Assembly: GCA_030388725.1 (NCBI GenBank)
Contig: CP128857.1
Location: 62,001-126,000, forward strand
Reading direction: 5' to 3'
DNA length: 64,000 nt
Origin: Prodigiosinella aquatilis
GTDB lineage: Bacteria; Pseudomonadota; Gammaproteobacteria; Enterobacterales; Enterobacteriaceae
A program made the translations under genes and the position numbers. Under the pieces are notes generated by a model. It saw only the letters and a list, made by a program, of their open reading frames with translations, was not told the DNA's origin and did not search any database. Positions 1 through 9,318 of this stretch are shown one piece after another. The stretch's first letter is position 1, and the number at the start of each line of letters is the position of its first letter.

Positions 1-1
1 T

Positions 2-1138
2 TTCCGTACAGATGACTTGGCTGCAATTCCATTGGAAACATTACGAACACGCCATCAAGATATTGACTGGCAATGTCTTGATGATGTCCTCTTGGGTTGC
101 GCGAATCAGGCCGGGGAAGATAATCGTAATGTTGCTCGTATGAGCCTACTTCTGGCTGGGTTCCACCTCAGCATTCCGGGTACAACAATTAATCGTCTTT
201 GTGGGTCTGGCATGGATGCTCTGGCGATGGCTGCTCGGTATATCAAGGCCGGTGAAGGACATCTGTTGCTTGCAGGTGGCGTTGAATCAATGTCTAGAGC
301 GCCACTGGTAATGCCAAAGGCAACTAAAGCATTTTCCCGTCAAGCAGAAACATATGATACGACGATTGGCTGGCGCTTTATCAATCCTAAAATGAAATTG
401 ATGTATGGTGTGGACGCGATGCCTGAAACTGCTGAGAATGTAGCCGAGAAATTTAGGATTAGTCGCGATTCCCAAGATGATTTTGCATTCTGTAGTCAGA
501 AAAAATATGCCACTGCCGCTACTGCGGGTTTCTTCGATGAAGAAATCGTTGGAGTAAACGTCGAAATCTCGCGTAAAGAATCCCGGCTAGTAAGCAGTGA
601 TGAGCATCCTCGAGTTTCTACGATAGAAAACCTGCAACGTTTAGCTGCGCCATTTCGCAAAAGCCATGGCACTGTCACAGCGGGTAATGCGTCAGGTGTA
701 AATGATGGTTCCGCTGCATTACTGCTTACCTCGCAAGAAGGGTTGATCAGGCATAATTTGAAACCGCGTGCACGCATTGTGGCCAGCGCCTGTTCCGGCG
801 TGGAACCTCGGATTATGGGAATGGGACCCGTACCTGCCGTTCACAAAGTCTTGAAGCTTGCAGGATTAACACTCCAGGAGATGGATGTGCTGGAGATAAA
901 CGAGGCATTTGCAGCGCAGGCATTAGCGGTCATCAATGAGCTGAAATTGGATGTTCAGGACTCAAGGATCAATCCTAATGGCGGAGCCATTGCATTAGGA
1001 CATCCTCTTGGCATGAGTGGTGCCAGACTCATTGGAACGGCTGTTAATCAGCTTCATCGTATTGGTGGCCGATTTGCACTGTGTACGATGTGTATCGGCG
1101 TAGGACAAGGTATCGCTATGATTGTGGAACGCTGTTAA
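2..1138 (+). CDS. pcaF: Beta-ketoadipyl-CoA thiolase, 5' end cut by window edge
   Basis: Thiolase that cleaves 3-oxoadipyl-CoA with CoA into succinyl-CoA and acetyl-CoA, the last step of the beta-ketoadipate pathway for aromatic compounds. The reading frame is already open at base 2 and runs through a TTG at 17, so the true start lies upstream of the window and roughly 20-25 residues are missing. Visible motifs are NRLCGSG, which carries the acyl-accepting cysteine, the NEAFAAQ motif, GGAIALGHP with the catalytic histidine, and CTMCIGVGQG with the second catalytic cysteine. The stretch GCANQAGEDNRNVARM is typical of PcaF/PaaJ and separates it from biosynthetic acetyl-CoA acetyltransferases. 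PaaJ of phenylacetate degradation is the alternative. Its end overlaps the end of the convergent EamA gene by a few bases. Confidence 0.83.
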   Translation, partial: FRTDDLAAIPLETLRTRHQDIDWQCLDDVLLGCANQAGEDNRNVARMSLLLAGFHLSIPGTTINRLCGSGMDALAMAARYIKAGEGHLLLAGGVESMSRAPLVMPKATKAFSRQAETYDTTIGWRFINPKMKLMYGVDAMPETAENVAEKFRISRDSQDDFAFCSQKKYATAATAGFFDEEIVGVNVEISRKESRLVSSDEHPRVSTIENLQRLAAPFRKSHGTVTAGNASGVNDGSAALLLTSQEGLIRHNLKPRARIVASACSGVEPRIMGMGPVPAVHKVLKLAGLTLQEMDVLEINEAFAAQALAVINELKLDVQDSRINPNGGAIALGHPLGMSGARLIGTAVNQLHRIGGRFALCTMCIGVGQGIAMIVERC

Positions 1139-2079
1139 TCGTTTATTTCCTCTAATGCTTTTTTCTGTTTGGCCCCCTCTTTCTCGCTGGCATAGCGCCA
1201 GCGAGACATAATATACAGTCCAACGCCAATTAGTACGCCACCAATAACTTCGTGCAGCGCTGGGGTTTGCCGTGTCAATGCGAAAGCGATTAATGCAGCA
1301 AATAATGGACACAGGAACAAAAAACCGCTGGTTTGTACAGAGCCGCCAATTTTCAGGGCCGCGAACCATAATCCCATTGCTCCTGTTGAAGCTGGGATGG
1401 CCAACCAAAAAAACATTCCCCATTTATAAGGTGTGGAAGGCAGCGTGGGATGTTGTTTACTTACTATGGCAACAATTGCCAAAACCAAGGCTCCAAGCAA
1501 CATCTGCCAAAATGTTACTATCCATGGTGAAAGGGTAAAATCAAACTTTTTATTAAGCACCGTGGAGCATGCCCAACACCCTGATGCCAACATGACCAGC
1601 CCGTCACCATAATTAATACCATTTCCGGAATGGCTGATACCGATACAAATTATCACGCCTATAAAAGCGATAAGTAATCCAACCAACGCCAGCATTGATG
1701 ACCGCTCACCCAGAAAAATCCATGCCAGCGGAACGACTAATAAGGGATTGCTTGCCATTAAAATCGCAGCAGTAGAGGGAGACGTAGACAGTAATCCAAT
1801 GTTCAGGAATGCCATAACACCCGTTGTCTGTAACGATCCAATTAAGAAAAGCTGTACCCAAGGTAGATCACGTAACTTTAGTTGTTGGCGGCGCATCAGT
1901 AAAAAGACAAAAGGGCATAACGTTAGAGCCGCAACAAAGAAACGAGCAGCGGCTGTCCAGAGTGGTGGGACATCGCTCATAACTATCTTGGTGCTTACGA
2001 AAGAGGAACCTTGTAGAAAAGTGGATATGATTACTAATAGAAGATAGTGGTTTATCGTTGCCACTCGAGATGTTTTCAT
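1135..2079 (-). CDS. EamA/DMT-family inner-membrane exporter
   Basis: A 314-residue protein of about ten hydrophobic segments in two repeated halves, the layout of the drug/metabolite transporter (EamA) family, which mostly exports amino acids and related metabolites. The first helix reads YLLLVIISTFLQGSSFVSTKI and the second EamA half begins near residue 160. The ATG at 2077-2079 is preceded by a GGGGAA ribosome-binding site. It lies 97 bases downstream of an AraC-type regulator on the same strand, so that regulator may control it, as NimR controls NimT in E. coli (although there the two genes diverge). The substrate cannot be read from the sequence. Confidence 0.8.
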   Translation of the reverse strand: MKTSRVATINHYLLLVIISTFLQGSSFVSTKIVMSDVPPLWTAAARFFVAALTLCPFVFLLMRRQQLKLRDLPWVQLFLIGSLQTTGVMAFLNIGLLSTSPSTAAILMASNPLLVVPLAWIFLGERSSMLALVGLLIAFIGVIICIGISHSGNGINYGDGLVMLASGCWACSTVLNKKFDFTLSPWIVTFWQMLLGALVLAIVAIVSKQHPTLPSTPYKWGMFFWLAIPASTGAMGLWFAALKIGGSVQTSGFLFLCPLFAALIAFALTRQTPALHEVIGGVLIGVGLYIMSRWRYASEKEGAKQKKALEEIND

Positions 2080-2176
2080 CTGTTCCCCAATTAATTTTTA
2101 TTAATTAGAACAGTATATGGATTAACTATTTTTAGTTTCTTTTGAATGAGACAGGTTTATCGTCGAATCGGACTTA

Positions 2177-2959
2177 TCAACTAAAATAATCACTGGGCAC
2201 TTTGCCCGTCACTCGCTTAAACATCACGGTAAAAGCCCCTTGGGAGTTGTAACCTAAACTATCGGCAATTTGGCTAATGCGTTCGCCTGCAATGAGCCTT
2301 GGAATTGCATCGACAATACGTAACTGCTGACGCCAATGGACAAATGGCATTCCCGTCTCATTTTGAAATAATCGCGTGAGTGTCCGAGTTGTTGCACCAA
2401 CCTCATTTGCCCACTCGGATAAGGAACGTGGATCACCTGGATGCGCAAAAAGCGCATCACAGATGCTGCGTAGCCGTTTGTCTCGACCCATGGGTAATCG
2501 AAGACCATTCTCGGCGGAACGTTGCATTTCCTCCAAAGTTAATGAAAGTAAACGTGATTCAAAACTTTCTGGTGGATAATTTAAATGAAATTTTGAGGCC
2601 TGAGCGAGCAACTCTCGTAATAGAGGTGACACATTAATGCCCATCGGATGAAGCGGCAAGGCAATAGAAAACGCCTTGATATTGACATAAAGGGTACGCA
2701 AAGATACCGCAGTTCGGGCGACCATAGCATGATCCACCTGTGGTGGTATCCAGACGCCACGAAGGGGAGGAAGCATCCAATACTCATCTCGGGTGCGCAG
2801 TTCCATCATCCCGGAGCAGCCATAAACCAGTTGTCCACGGCTGTGCTGATGCAAGGTAATGTTGTGGCCCGCTGGATACTCTTTAGACATAGAAACGATA
2901 GGATTTTGCGCATTGATCCACTCGTCCAGATCGGGGCTGAGAGTTTGGTTAACGTTCAT
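2177..2959 (-). CDS. AraC-family transcriptional regulator with N-terminal cupin
   Basis: DNA-binding regulator of about 260 residues. The N-terminal third holds a cupin-like sensor segment (HNITLHQHSRGQLVYG, WIPPQVDHAM). The C-terminal third has the two AraC helix-turn-helix motifs, with SLSEWANEVGATTRTLTRLF and ISQIADSLGYNSQGAFTVMF followed by the usual GKVPSDY ending. The longest frame starts at a TTG (2989); I prefer the ATG at 2957-2959, which gives the normal family length, although its ribosome-binding site is weak. It resembles the NimR (YeaM) subgroup that regulates exporters, which fits the EamA gene directly downstream. The inducer is unknown. Confidence 0.8.
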   Translation of the reverse strand: MNVNQTLSPDLDEWINAQNPIVSMSKEYPAGHNITLHQHSRGQLVYGCSGMMELRTRDEYWMLPPLRGVWIPPQVDHAMVARTAVSLRTLYVNIKAFSIALPLHPMGINVSPLLRELLAQASKFHLNYPPESFESRLLSLTLEEMQRSAENGLRLPMGRDKRLRSICDALFAHPGDPRSLSEWANEVGATTRTLTRLFQNETGMPFVHWRQQLRIVDAIPRLIAGERISQIADSLGYNSQGAFTVMFKRVTGKVPSDYFS

Positions 2960-3217
2960 CTTTTTTACTCGTGATCTATTCTCACCCAATTACATTAAAC
3001 AGATTAATGCATTATCTCTCAAGGTATTATTGGCATTGTTGAATAAATCAAACCTTTGTCCATCATTGATGCATTTTTAATTCTCTATTTTTATTTTTTA
3101 TCTTTCCATAGTTATAGCGATTGCTACTATTAAGTGATTGCCAAAAAATGATCAATTAATATGTCGACAACTAATATTCTGTTCCCACAGAAAATCTAAC
3201 GTATTGTCCTTGCATAA

Positions 3218-4402
3218 TCACCCCAGCGCCTGCGCGCAGGCCCAGGCAGAACTCCAGGCCCACTGGAAGTTGTAGCCGCCAAGCCAGCCGGTGACGTCCA
3301 CCACTTCGCCGATAAAGTAAAGTCCCGGAACCTTGTTGGCTGCCATGGTTTTGGAGGACAGCTCTCGCGTGTCCACACCACCCAGCGTCACTTCTGCCGT
3401 GCGATAACCCTCGGTGCCGTTGGGTTGAACCCGCCAACGTTGTAGCGTGTTCTCCAGTTGCGTCTGCTGGACAGGATTAAGCTGTTTCAGGGTGATCTCC
3501 GGCAGTTGTTCCAGCGCTTGCAGGCATTCCACCAGCCGCTTGGGTAGCCACTGTGCCAGCGTGTTTTTCAGGCTTTGATTGGGGTGTGCAAGTCGTTCCG
3601 CATTGATACGCACCGCCAGATCGATGCTGGGAAGCAGGTTGATGGTGACGAATTCTCCCGCTTGCCAGTAACTGGAAAGCTGAAGGATCGCCGGACCAGA
3701 GAGGCCGCGATGAGTAAACAGAATATTCTCGCGAAAGCTGGTGCCGTTTTCGGCTGTCACGATGGCGGGTACCGAAACGCCAGAGAGGGTTTGCAACTGT
3801 TCCAGCAGCGGTTTATGCAACGTAAAGGGCACCAGTGCGGCCCGGGTGGGGAGTACGTTGATGCCAAACTGCTGGGCCAACTGATAACCAAACGGCGAGG
3901 CACCAAGCCCTGGCATGGAAAGTCCACCGCTGGCAATCACCAGCGCGGGTGTCTGCACCATCTCTTGTGTGAGCTGAACCTGAAACTGTTGTTGTTTCTC
4001 TACCGATAACACTTCGCTACGCAACCTCAGGGTGACATTGCCATATTCACACTCTTTCATCAGCATATCGACAATCTGCTGTGCCGAATCATCGCAGAAC
4101 AATTGTCCCAGCGTTTTCTCGTGGTACGCGATGCCGTGGCGGTTCACCAGATCGATAAAATCCCACTGGGTGTAGCGTGCCAGCGCAGATTTGCAGAAAT
4201 GGGGATTGTGGGACAAGTAAGCAGCCGGTTCGGTGTGTACATTGGTGAAGTTGCAGCGCCCGCCGCCGGACATTAATATTTTACGTCCGGGTTTTTTACC
4301 ATTATCCACCAGTAACACCCGTAGCCCACGTTGACCGGCCTGTGAGGCACAGAAAAGCCCGGCGGCACCAGCACCGATAACCACTACGTCAAACTGTTCC
4401 AC
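3218..4402 (-). CDS. yhiN: YhiN/HI0933-family flavoprotein
   Basis: A 394-residue FAD-binding oxidoreductase of the HI0933 family, whose reaction is not established. The N-terminus holds the dinucleotide-binding motif VVVIGAGAAGL, followed by GKKPGRKILMSGGGRCNFTN, the family hallmark. The C-terminus has TLGGVDTRELSSKTM and GLYFIGEVVDVTGWLGGYN, also typical. The longest frame begins at an ATG at 4441, but a GTG at 4400-4402 is preceded by GGGAG at a good distance and matches the usual family N-terminus (VEQFDVVVIGAG), so I use the GTG. It diverges from pitA, the same neighbourhood as in E. coli (yhiN-pitA-uspB-uspA). Confidence 0.87.
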   Translation of the reverse strand: MEQFDVVVIGAGAAGLFCASQAGQRGLRVLLVDNGKKPGRKILMSGGGRCNFTNVHTEPAAYLSHNPHFCKSALARYTQWDFIDLVNRHGIAYHEKTLGQLFCDDSAQQIVDMLMKECEYGNVTLRLRSEVLSVEKQQQFQVQLTQEMVQTPALVIASGGLSMPGLGASPFGYQLAQQFGINVLPTRAALVPFTLHKPLLEQLQTLSGVSVPAIVTAENGTSFRENILFTHRGLSGPAILQLSSYWQAGEFVTINLLPSIDLAVRINAERLAHPNQSLKNTLAQWLPKRLVECLQALEQLPEITLKQLNPVQQTQLENTLQRWRVQPNGTEGYRTAEVTLGGVDTRELSSKTMAANKVPGLYFIGEVVDVTGWLGGYNFQWAWSSAWACAQALG

Positions 4403-4674
4403 GCTTGTTCTCCCGGTAACAAATAACGGCCCGGCCTGCAATCTGATGGCCTTTCAGGGCGGCAAATTGTAGTGTTCACCGCATGCTCTGACCAGTGTAA
4501 TAAATTACATAATTTGGTAATAACATATAATGTATTGATTTTTATTGATTAAATCGTTTTCTCGCAAAAGGTTAACGTAACGTAAGTCAAAATAATGTCA
4601 TATTTCGCTTTTCCATACCCCTGCTTGTCGCCGATAATGCGCCGCGTTCATGACCACTTAATGGCCTAACGCTT

Positions 4675-6180
4675 ATGCTACATTTATTCGCCGGCATTGA
4701 TTTTCATACCGGTCTGATGTTGATACTGGCTTTGTTGTTTGTATTGATCTATGAAGCGATTAATGGCTTCCACGATACAGCCAATGCGGTCGCTACCGTT
4801 ATCTATACCCGCGCTATGCGTGCACAGCTTGCTGTTGTGATGGCCGGGGTATTTAACTTCTTTGGTGTACTACTGGGTGGGCTTAGCGTCGCGTATGCGA
4901 TTGTTCACCTGCTTCCCACGGATTTGTTGCTGAATGTCAGTTCTGTCCACGGTCTGGTGATGGTATTTTCCATGCTGCTGGCGGCGATTATCTGGAACTT
5001 GGGGACCTGGTATTTCGGTCTGCCGGCCTCCAGTTCTCATACACTGATCGGTTCCATCATCGGTATTGGTTTAACCAATGCGTTGCTGACGGATACTTCG
5101 GTAGTGGATGCGCTCAACATTCCTAAAATGATCAGTATTTTCCTGTCGTTGATCCTTTCTCCGATTGTCGGCCTGGTGATGGCTGGATTGTTGGTGTATC
5201 TGTTACGTCGCTACTGGAGTGGCAATAAAAAGCGGCTGCGCATTCACATGACGCCTGCCGAACGCGAAAAACAGGATGGTAAACGGAAGCCACCGTTCTG
5301 GACTCGTACTGCGCTGATTCTGTCTGCCGTGGGGGTGAGTTTTTCCCATGGTGCGAACGATGGTCAGAAAGGTATTGGTCTTATCATGTTGGTGCTGATT
5401 GGTGTGGCGCCGGCCGGGTTCGTCGTCAATATGAATGCTTCTGGCTATGACATTAGCCGCACCCGTGATGCAGTGTTTAACCTGCAGGAATATTACCAGT
5501 CCCATGGGGCTGAGTTGGCGCACGTGATTGCTCTCTCGGAACCGCTGATTCCGTCACCGAATGAAACCATTCCTGGTAACGGTCTGCCGGGGTTTCATTG
5601 TGATAGTTCCCGCGTGATGACGGCAATTGACCACACAATGCGTCTGCTGGGTAATCTGAAAAGCTACGATGAGCTCTCTGGCGACAGTCGTGCTCAAGTG
5701 CGTCGTTTGCTGATGTGTATTTCTGATTCTATTGATCGCACCATCAAGTTGCCGGAAACTTCGTTAGAAGATCAGCACTTGTTGAGCAATTTTCGTAAGG
5801 ATTTGCTGAAAACGGTCGAATATGCACCGGTTTGGATCATTGTCGCTGTGGCGATGGCGCTGTCACTGGGTACGATGGTGGGTTGGAAACGTGTAGCCAC
5901 GACTATCGGTGAGAAGATTGGCAAGAAAGGCATGACGTATGCGCAGGGGCTTGCCGCACAGGTAACCGCCGCATTGTCGATTGGTATTGCCAGCTATACC
6001 GGGATGCCGGTATCGACCACTCACGTTCTTTCTTCCGCCGTGGCGGGAACCATGATTGTTGATGGTGGCGGAGTGCAGAGCAGGACTGTGAAAAATATCC
6101 TGCTGGCGTGGGTCTTCACGCTGCCGGTATCGTTGGTACTTTCTGGTGTGATCTATTGGTTGATGTTGAAACTGATTTAA
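4675..6180 (+). CDS. pitA: Low-affinity inorganic phosphate transporter
   Basis: Proton-coupled importer of metal-phosphate complexes in the inner membrane, 501 residues against about 499 in E. coli PitA. The paired signatures of the family are both present: GFHDTANAVATVIYT in the first half and SHGANDGQKGIGLIML in the second. Hydrophobic segments flank a polar cytoplasmic section at about residues 180-215 and a larger hydrophilic region at about 260-380. It is followed by uspB on the opposite strand, as in other enterics. The 272-base upstream gap is AT-rich and shared with divergent yhiN. I could not identify a convincing Pho box in it. Confidence 0.93.
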   Translation: MLHLFAGIDFHTGLMLILALLFVLIYEAINGFHDTANAVATVIYTRAMRAQLAVVMAGVFNFFGVLLGGLSVAYAIVHLLPTDLLLNVSSVHGLVMVFSMLLAAIIWNLGTWYFGLPASSSHTLIGSIIGIGLTNALLTDTSVVDALNIPKMISIFLSLILSPIVGLVMAGLLVYLLRRYWSGNKKRLRIHMTPAEREKQDGKRKPPFWTRTALILSAVGVSFSHGANDGQKGIGLIMLVLIGVAPAGFVVNMNASGYDISRTRDAVFNLQEYYQSHGAELAHVIALSEPLIPSPNETIPGNGLPGFHCDSSRVMTAIDHTMRLLGNLKSYDELSGDSRAQVRRLLMCISDSIDRTIKLPETSLEDQHLLSNFRKDLLKTVEYAPVWIIVAVAMALSLGTMVGWKRVATTIGEKIGKKGMTYAQGLAAQVTAALSIGIASYTGMPVSTTHVLSSAVAGTMIVDGGGVQSRTVKNILLAWVFTLPVSLVLSGVIYWLMLKLI

Positions 6181-6206
6181 CCCGTGTGCTTACCATGAAG
6201 AACAAG

Positions 6207-6240
6207 AAAGGCGGCCCTGTAAAGGTCGCCTTTTACTTTC
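6207..6240 (+). terminator. Terminator after pitA
   Basis: The arms AAAGGCGGCC and GGTCGCCTTT form a ten-pair hairpin (one G-T pair) around a seven-base loop, followed by a T-rich run. It begins 26 bases after the pitA stop and separates pitA from the convergent uspB gene. Confidence 0.75.
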
Positions 6241-6290
6241 AGGTTACCAAAAAGACACTCCCGCATTTCCCTCCTCCAGACATGCCAATA

Positions 6291-6626
6291 TCAATACCAG
6301 ATTAACATGGCAATCAAGCTAACTATCACCAGTCCGCAAAGCGCGGTGGTCAGCAGAAACTGGCCGCGGACCCGTTCGCAGCGGCGGATAAATTCTGGGT
6401 CGTGGTGTTCAATGTAGCGTTGGGTGTAGATATAACGTACCAGCCGAATTTGCTTGCTTGGTTGACCGTGAGAGGTAAAAAAACCGCCTCCATCTACGTA
6501 TTGATACAGGAGTGGATCACAGTCCCGCAGTATCAGCAGTAGTACGCGTAATGAAGAATAATATCGCGCCATATTGATGATACAGACGACACATAAGGCC
6601 CAGAAAAGCGCAAATGTACTCATCAT
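6291..6626 (-). CDS. uspB: Universal stress protein B
   Basis: A 111-residue integral membrane protein, the same length as E. coli UspB, which is induced in stationary phase and affects ethanol resistance. It has hydrophobic segments at residues 1-20 and about 91-110, and between them the conserved stretch DPLLYQYVDGGGFFTSHGQ. Two ATG codons sit in tandem at the start. The upstream one (6624-6626) gives the family length and follows GGGAGGGGAA. It is divergent from uspA, as in E. coli. Its biochemical activity is not known. Confidence 0.93.
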   Translation of the reverse strand: MMSTFALFWALCVVCIINMARYYSSLRVLLLILRDCDPLLYQYVDGGGFFTSHGQPSKQIRLVRYIYTQRYIEHHDPEFIRRCERVRGQFLLTTALCGLVIVSLIAMLIWY

Positions 6627-7217
6627 GCTTCCCCTCCCGGTTTGTTATTCATCAGCGTGTTGGATGCTGCCGGATCACGGTAACAGCCATCTGAGAATAT
6701 TTATGCCACACGTTATTTGTGCGATTTTATCGGGCGGTCGGATATGGAATATCGCGACGAAAGCCCTTTATGTCTTCTTCACCCCTACTTTCCTTTCTCA
6801 AGGTGGCTTGCCGGAATGACAGACCTTCCCTCAATCTTTATTGTAGAAGAGGAATTCACTTTTTTACTATAACGTCGTCTTGATGTCGTTATTTGATGAA
6901 AAAAAATATCGTTATTCTCTGTGATCCCGGGTCGAATTTTTGGACACAAAAAATGCCACTTTTAAACTACACTCATTAAAGAAAGAGCGTAGTTTTACGT
7001 TGATGCTTTTTTATCGGCTTGTACAGACCATAACTTCAAGATATTTAGTAGAGGTTATTGGATTTTTGCCTGTTAGATGTGGAATATACCGCGTTGTGAT
7101 CTGCTGAACATATCCCTCTTCTTCAAGGGTGCTAATCTACAGATCGCCATTAATTATCAGATTGGCAGGATAAATATCTGCTGACTCACTAATTAGTCTT
7201 TATGGAAGGAGCTTATT
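6627..7217. other. uspB-uspA divergent intergenic region
   Basis: A 591-base stretch with no convincing gene. The half nearest uspA is AT-rich. The open frame at 6574-6819 overlaps uspB, lacks a ribosome-binding site and looks like chance. A similarly long regulatory gap separates these genes in other enterics. It must hold both promoters; one possible uspA promoter is listed separately. Confidence 0.6.
6940..6968 (+). promoter_or_regulatory. Possible uspA sigma-70 promoter
   Basis: TTGGAC at 6940-6945 and TAAACT at 6963-6968 are separated by 17 bases. Each hexamer shares only part of the consensus. If used, transcription would leave a leader of roughly 240 bases before uspA. This is a weak assignment. 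Confidence 0.28.
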
Positions 7218-7655
7218 ATGGCTTACAAACACATTCTTATCGCTGTTGATCTGTCACCGGAAAGCAAGGTGTTAGTAGAAAAAGCTGTTTCAATGGCAAG
7301 GCCGTATGATGCTAAAGTTTCGTTAATTCATGTAGATGTGAATTACTCCGATCTTTATACCGGGTTGATTGATGTCAATTTGGGTGATATGCAACAGCGT
7401 ATTTCTGAAGAGACGCAGAATGCACTGCGAGATCTGTCTCAGAATGCAGGTTATCCGATTACTGAAACGCTGAGTGGTAGCGGTGATTTAGGACAGGTAT
7501 TAGTGGATGCTATTCGGAAATACGGTGTGGATCTGGTGTTGTGCGGTCACCATCAGGATTTCTGGAGCAAACTGATGTCATCTGCGCGCCAACTGATCAA
7601 TACCGTTCACATCGATATGTTGATTGTGCCATTGCGGGATGATGACGAAGAATAA
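7218..7655 (+). CDS. uspA: Universal stress protein A
   Basis: Soluble cytoplasmic stress protein of 145 residues with the nucleotide-fold start MAYKHILIAVDLSPES and the GxxxD-type core GYPITETLSGSGDLGQVLVDAI, nearly identical to the E. coli protein as I remember it (144 residues). UspA accumulates on growth arrest and protects against DNA damage and nutrient stress; it lacks the ATP-binding G-2X-G-9X-G(S/T) motif of other Usp classes. The ATG is preceded by GGAAGGAGC. It stands alone between uspB (divergent) and the argCBH operon (convergent). Confidence 0.95.
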   Translation: MAYKHILIAVDLSPESKVLVEKAVSMARPYDAKVSLIHVDVNYSDLYTGLIDVNLGDMQQRISEETQNALRDLSQNAGYPITETLSGSGDLGQVLVDAIRKYGVDLVLCGHHQDFWSKLMSSARQLINTVHIDMLIVPLRDDDEE

Positions 7656-7692
7656 CGGCGTAACGTGTCGTTTTACGGTTGTTGAAAGGTGA

Positions 7693-7716
7693 AAGGCATA
7701 GCGTATGCTATGCCTT
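7693..7716. terminator. Hairpin between convergent uspA and argH
   Basis: AAGGCATAGC and GCTATGCCTT form a perfect ten-pair stem around GTAT, 37 bases after the uspA stop. The T-run is poor on both sides, so it may be a bidirectional or processing hairpin and not a strong intrinsic terminator. Confidence 0.55.
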
Positions 7717-7818
7717 GAAGTTACTGCAACGCTTACTGTTCCTATCATCCTTGCGCAAGCTGGGGTTCGTCGCTTGTAATCCGGTATCTAAACCCTATCC
7801 GCACGGTGTTTACAATAT

Positions 7819-9192
7819 TCAGGCCAGACGCTGTTTCGCCTCGGCGATGGCTTTCGCTACCTGCTGAGGGGAAACGCCGCCTTGGGCCGTACGTTTATCC
7901 AGACAGGATTGTAATGACAAAATGGGATAAACGTCTTCGGTAATTACCGCACTGAATTTCTGTAAATCAGTGAGAGACAGTGCTTCCAGCGCGTTGCCTT
8001 GACGAATGGCTTCGACGACAATTTCGCCAACAATATGGTGTGCTTCACGGAACGGCACACCTTTGGCAACCAGATAATCGGCCAGTTCTGTGGCATTGGC
8101 GTAGCCTTGCTCTGCCGCATCCTGACAACGTGGGCGCCTGATCTGGATGCCTTCCAGCACCAGTGCCGCCATCATCAGACAATCATGCCAGGTATCCAGT
8201 GCATCAAACAGGCCTTCTTTGTCTTCCTGCATATCCTTATTGTACGCCAGTGGCAGCCCTTTCAGCGTCATCATCATGCCGGTCAGGGCACCTTGCACTC
8301 GGCCACATTTACCCCGAATCAATTCCAGGGCGTCTGGATTTTTCTTCTGTGGCATCAGGGAAGAACCGGACGTGACGCGGTCTGACAGCTCAACAAAGGC
8401 TGCTTCACCGCTGTTGAAGAAAATCAGGTCTTCGGCGAAGCGTGACAGATGCACCATGCCGATAGACGCATTGGCCAGCAGTTCCAGTACATGATCGCGA
8501 TCAGAAACGGTGTCCAGACTGTTACGGGTCGCGGACGCAAAGCCCAGCCAGCCAGCCAGTTGTTCACGGTCGATGGAATAAGCGGTTCCCGCCAGTGCTC
8601 CACACCCTAACGGGCTGACATCCAGCCGTTTCAATGTGTCTTCCAGCCGACTTTCATCTCGTGCCAGCATTTCATGATAAGCCAGACACCAGTGTGTAAA
8701 GGTTACCGGTTGGGCGCGTTGCATGTGAGTATAACCGGGCATTACCGCGTCCTGGTTAGCGTCTGCCGTAACGACCAACGCCTGGCGCAGATGGCGAATA
8801 GTCTGAATCAATTCATCGATTTGCGTTTTACACCAGAGTTTCAGATCGGTGGCTACCTGATCGTTACGGCTACGTCCGGTATGCAATTTTTTACCCAGAT
8901 TACCCACTTTTTCAATCAGGCGCTGTTCCACCCAACTGTGAATATCCTCGGCATCGCTTTGCAGAATCGCTTCCGGATCGGCCTGTACTTCTTTCAGCAG
9001 TGTATTTAGCGCTTGTTCCAACTGTTGTTGTTCTTGCGCACTCAGTACATTAACGGTAACCAGCGCTTTGGACCAGCCGATGGAACCTACGATGTCTTGT
9101 TCTGCCAGACGATAATCAAACCGCAGTGAGTCGTTGAACTGTTTAAAACGCTGATCTGCTGCCTGACTAAACCGACCACCCCACAAAGCCAT
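7819..9192 (-). CDS. argH: Argininosuccinate lyase
   Basis: Splits argininosuccinate into arginine and fumarate, the last step of arginine synthesis, in the cytoplasm. It has 457 residues, the E. coli length. The start MALWGGRFSQAADQRF and the superfamily signature GSSLMPQKKNPD (near residue 280) are both clear, as is the HTGRSRND substrate loop. The longest frame adds seven residues from 9213, but the ATG at 9190-9192 follows GGGAG and matches the family start. It is the last gene of argCBH; a gap of 126 bases separates it from argB, wider than between the other genes. Confidence 0.96.
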   Translation of the reverse strand: MALWGGRFSQAADQRFKQFNDSLRFDYRLAEQDIVGSIGWSKALVTVNVLSAQEQQQLEQALNTLLKEVQADPEAILQSDAEDIHSWVEQRLIEKVGNLGKKLHTGRSRNDQVATDLKLWCKTQIDELIQTIRHLRQALVVTADANQDAVMPGYTHMQRAQPVTFTHWCLAYHEMLARDESRLEDTLKRLDVSPLGCGALAGTAYSIDREQLAGWLGFASATRNSLDTVSDRDHVLELLANASIGMVHLSRFAEDLIFFNSGEAAFVELSDRVTSGSSLMPQKKNPDALELIRGKCGRVQGALTGMMMTLKGLPLAYNKDMQEDKEGLFDALDTWHDCLMMAALVLEGIQIRRPRCQDAAEQGYANATELADYLVAKGVPFREAHHIVGEIVVEAIRQGNALEALSLTDLQKFSAVITEDVYPILSLQSCLDKRTAQGGVSPQQVAKAIAEAKQRLA

Positions 9193-9318
9193 AACATTAC
9201 TCCCGGTATTCAAATAAATGCGGGTAGAATCCCATCCGTATGATGATCTGACCCGCTTCCATAATGCGTTTTCTGTACCGCCCTTCCCGCAACGGGATAA
9301 CGGATGCTGCTGTCGTTA

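Noticed and set aside
4560..4620. Pho box upstream of pitA
   Set aside because: TGTCATATTT resembles half a PhoB site, but no second half at the right spacing is present.
6574..6819. Open frame in the uspB-uspA gap
   Set aside because: It overlaps the uspB start on the other strand, has no ribosome-binding site and no sensible protein composition.
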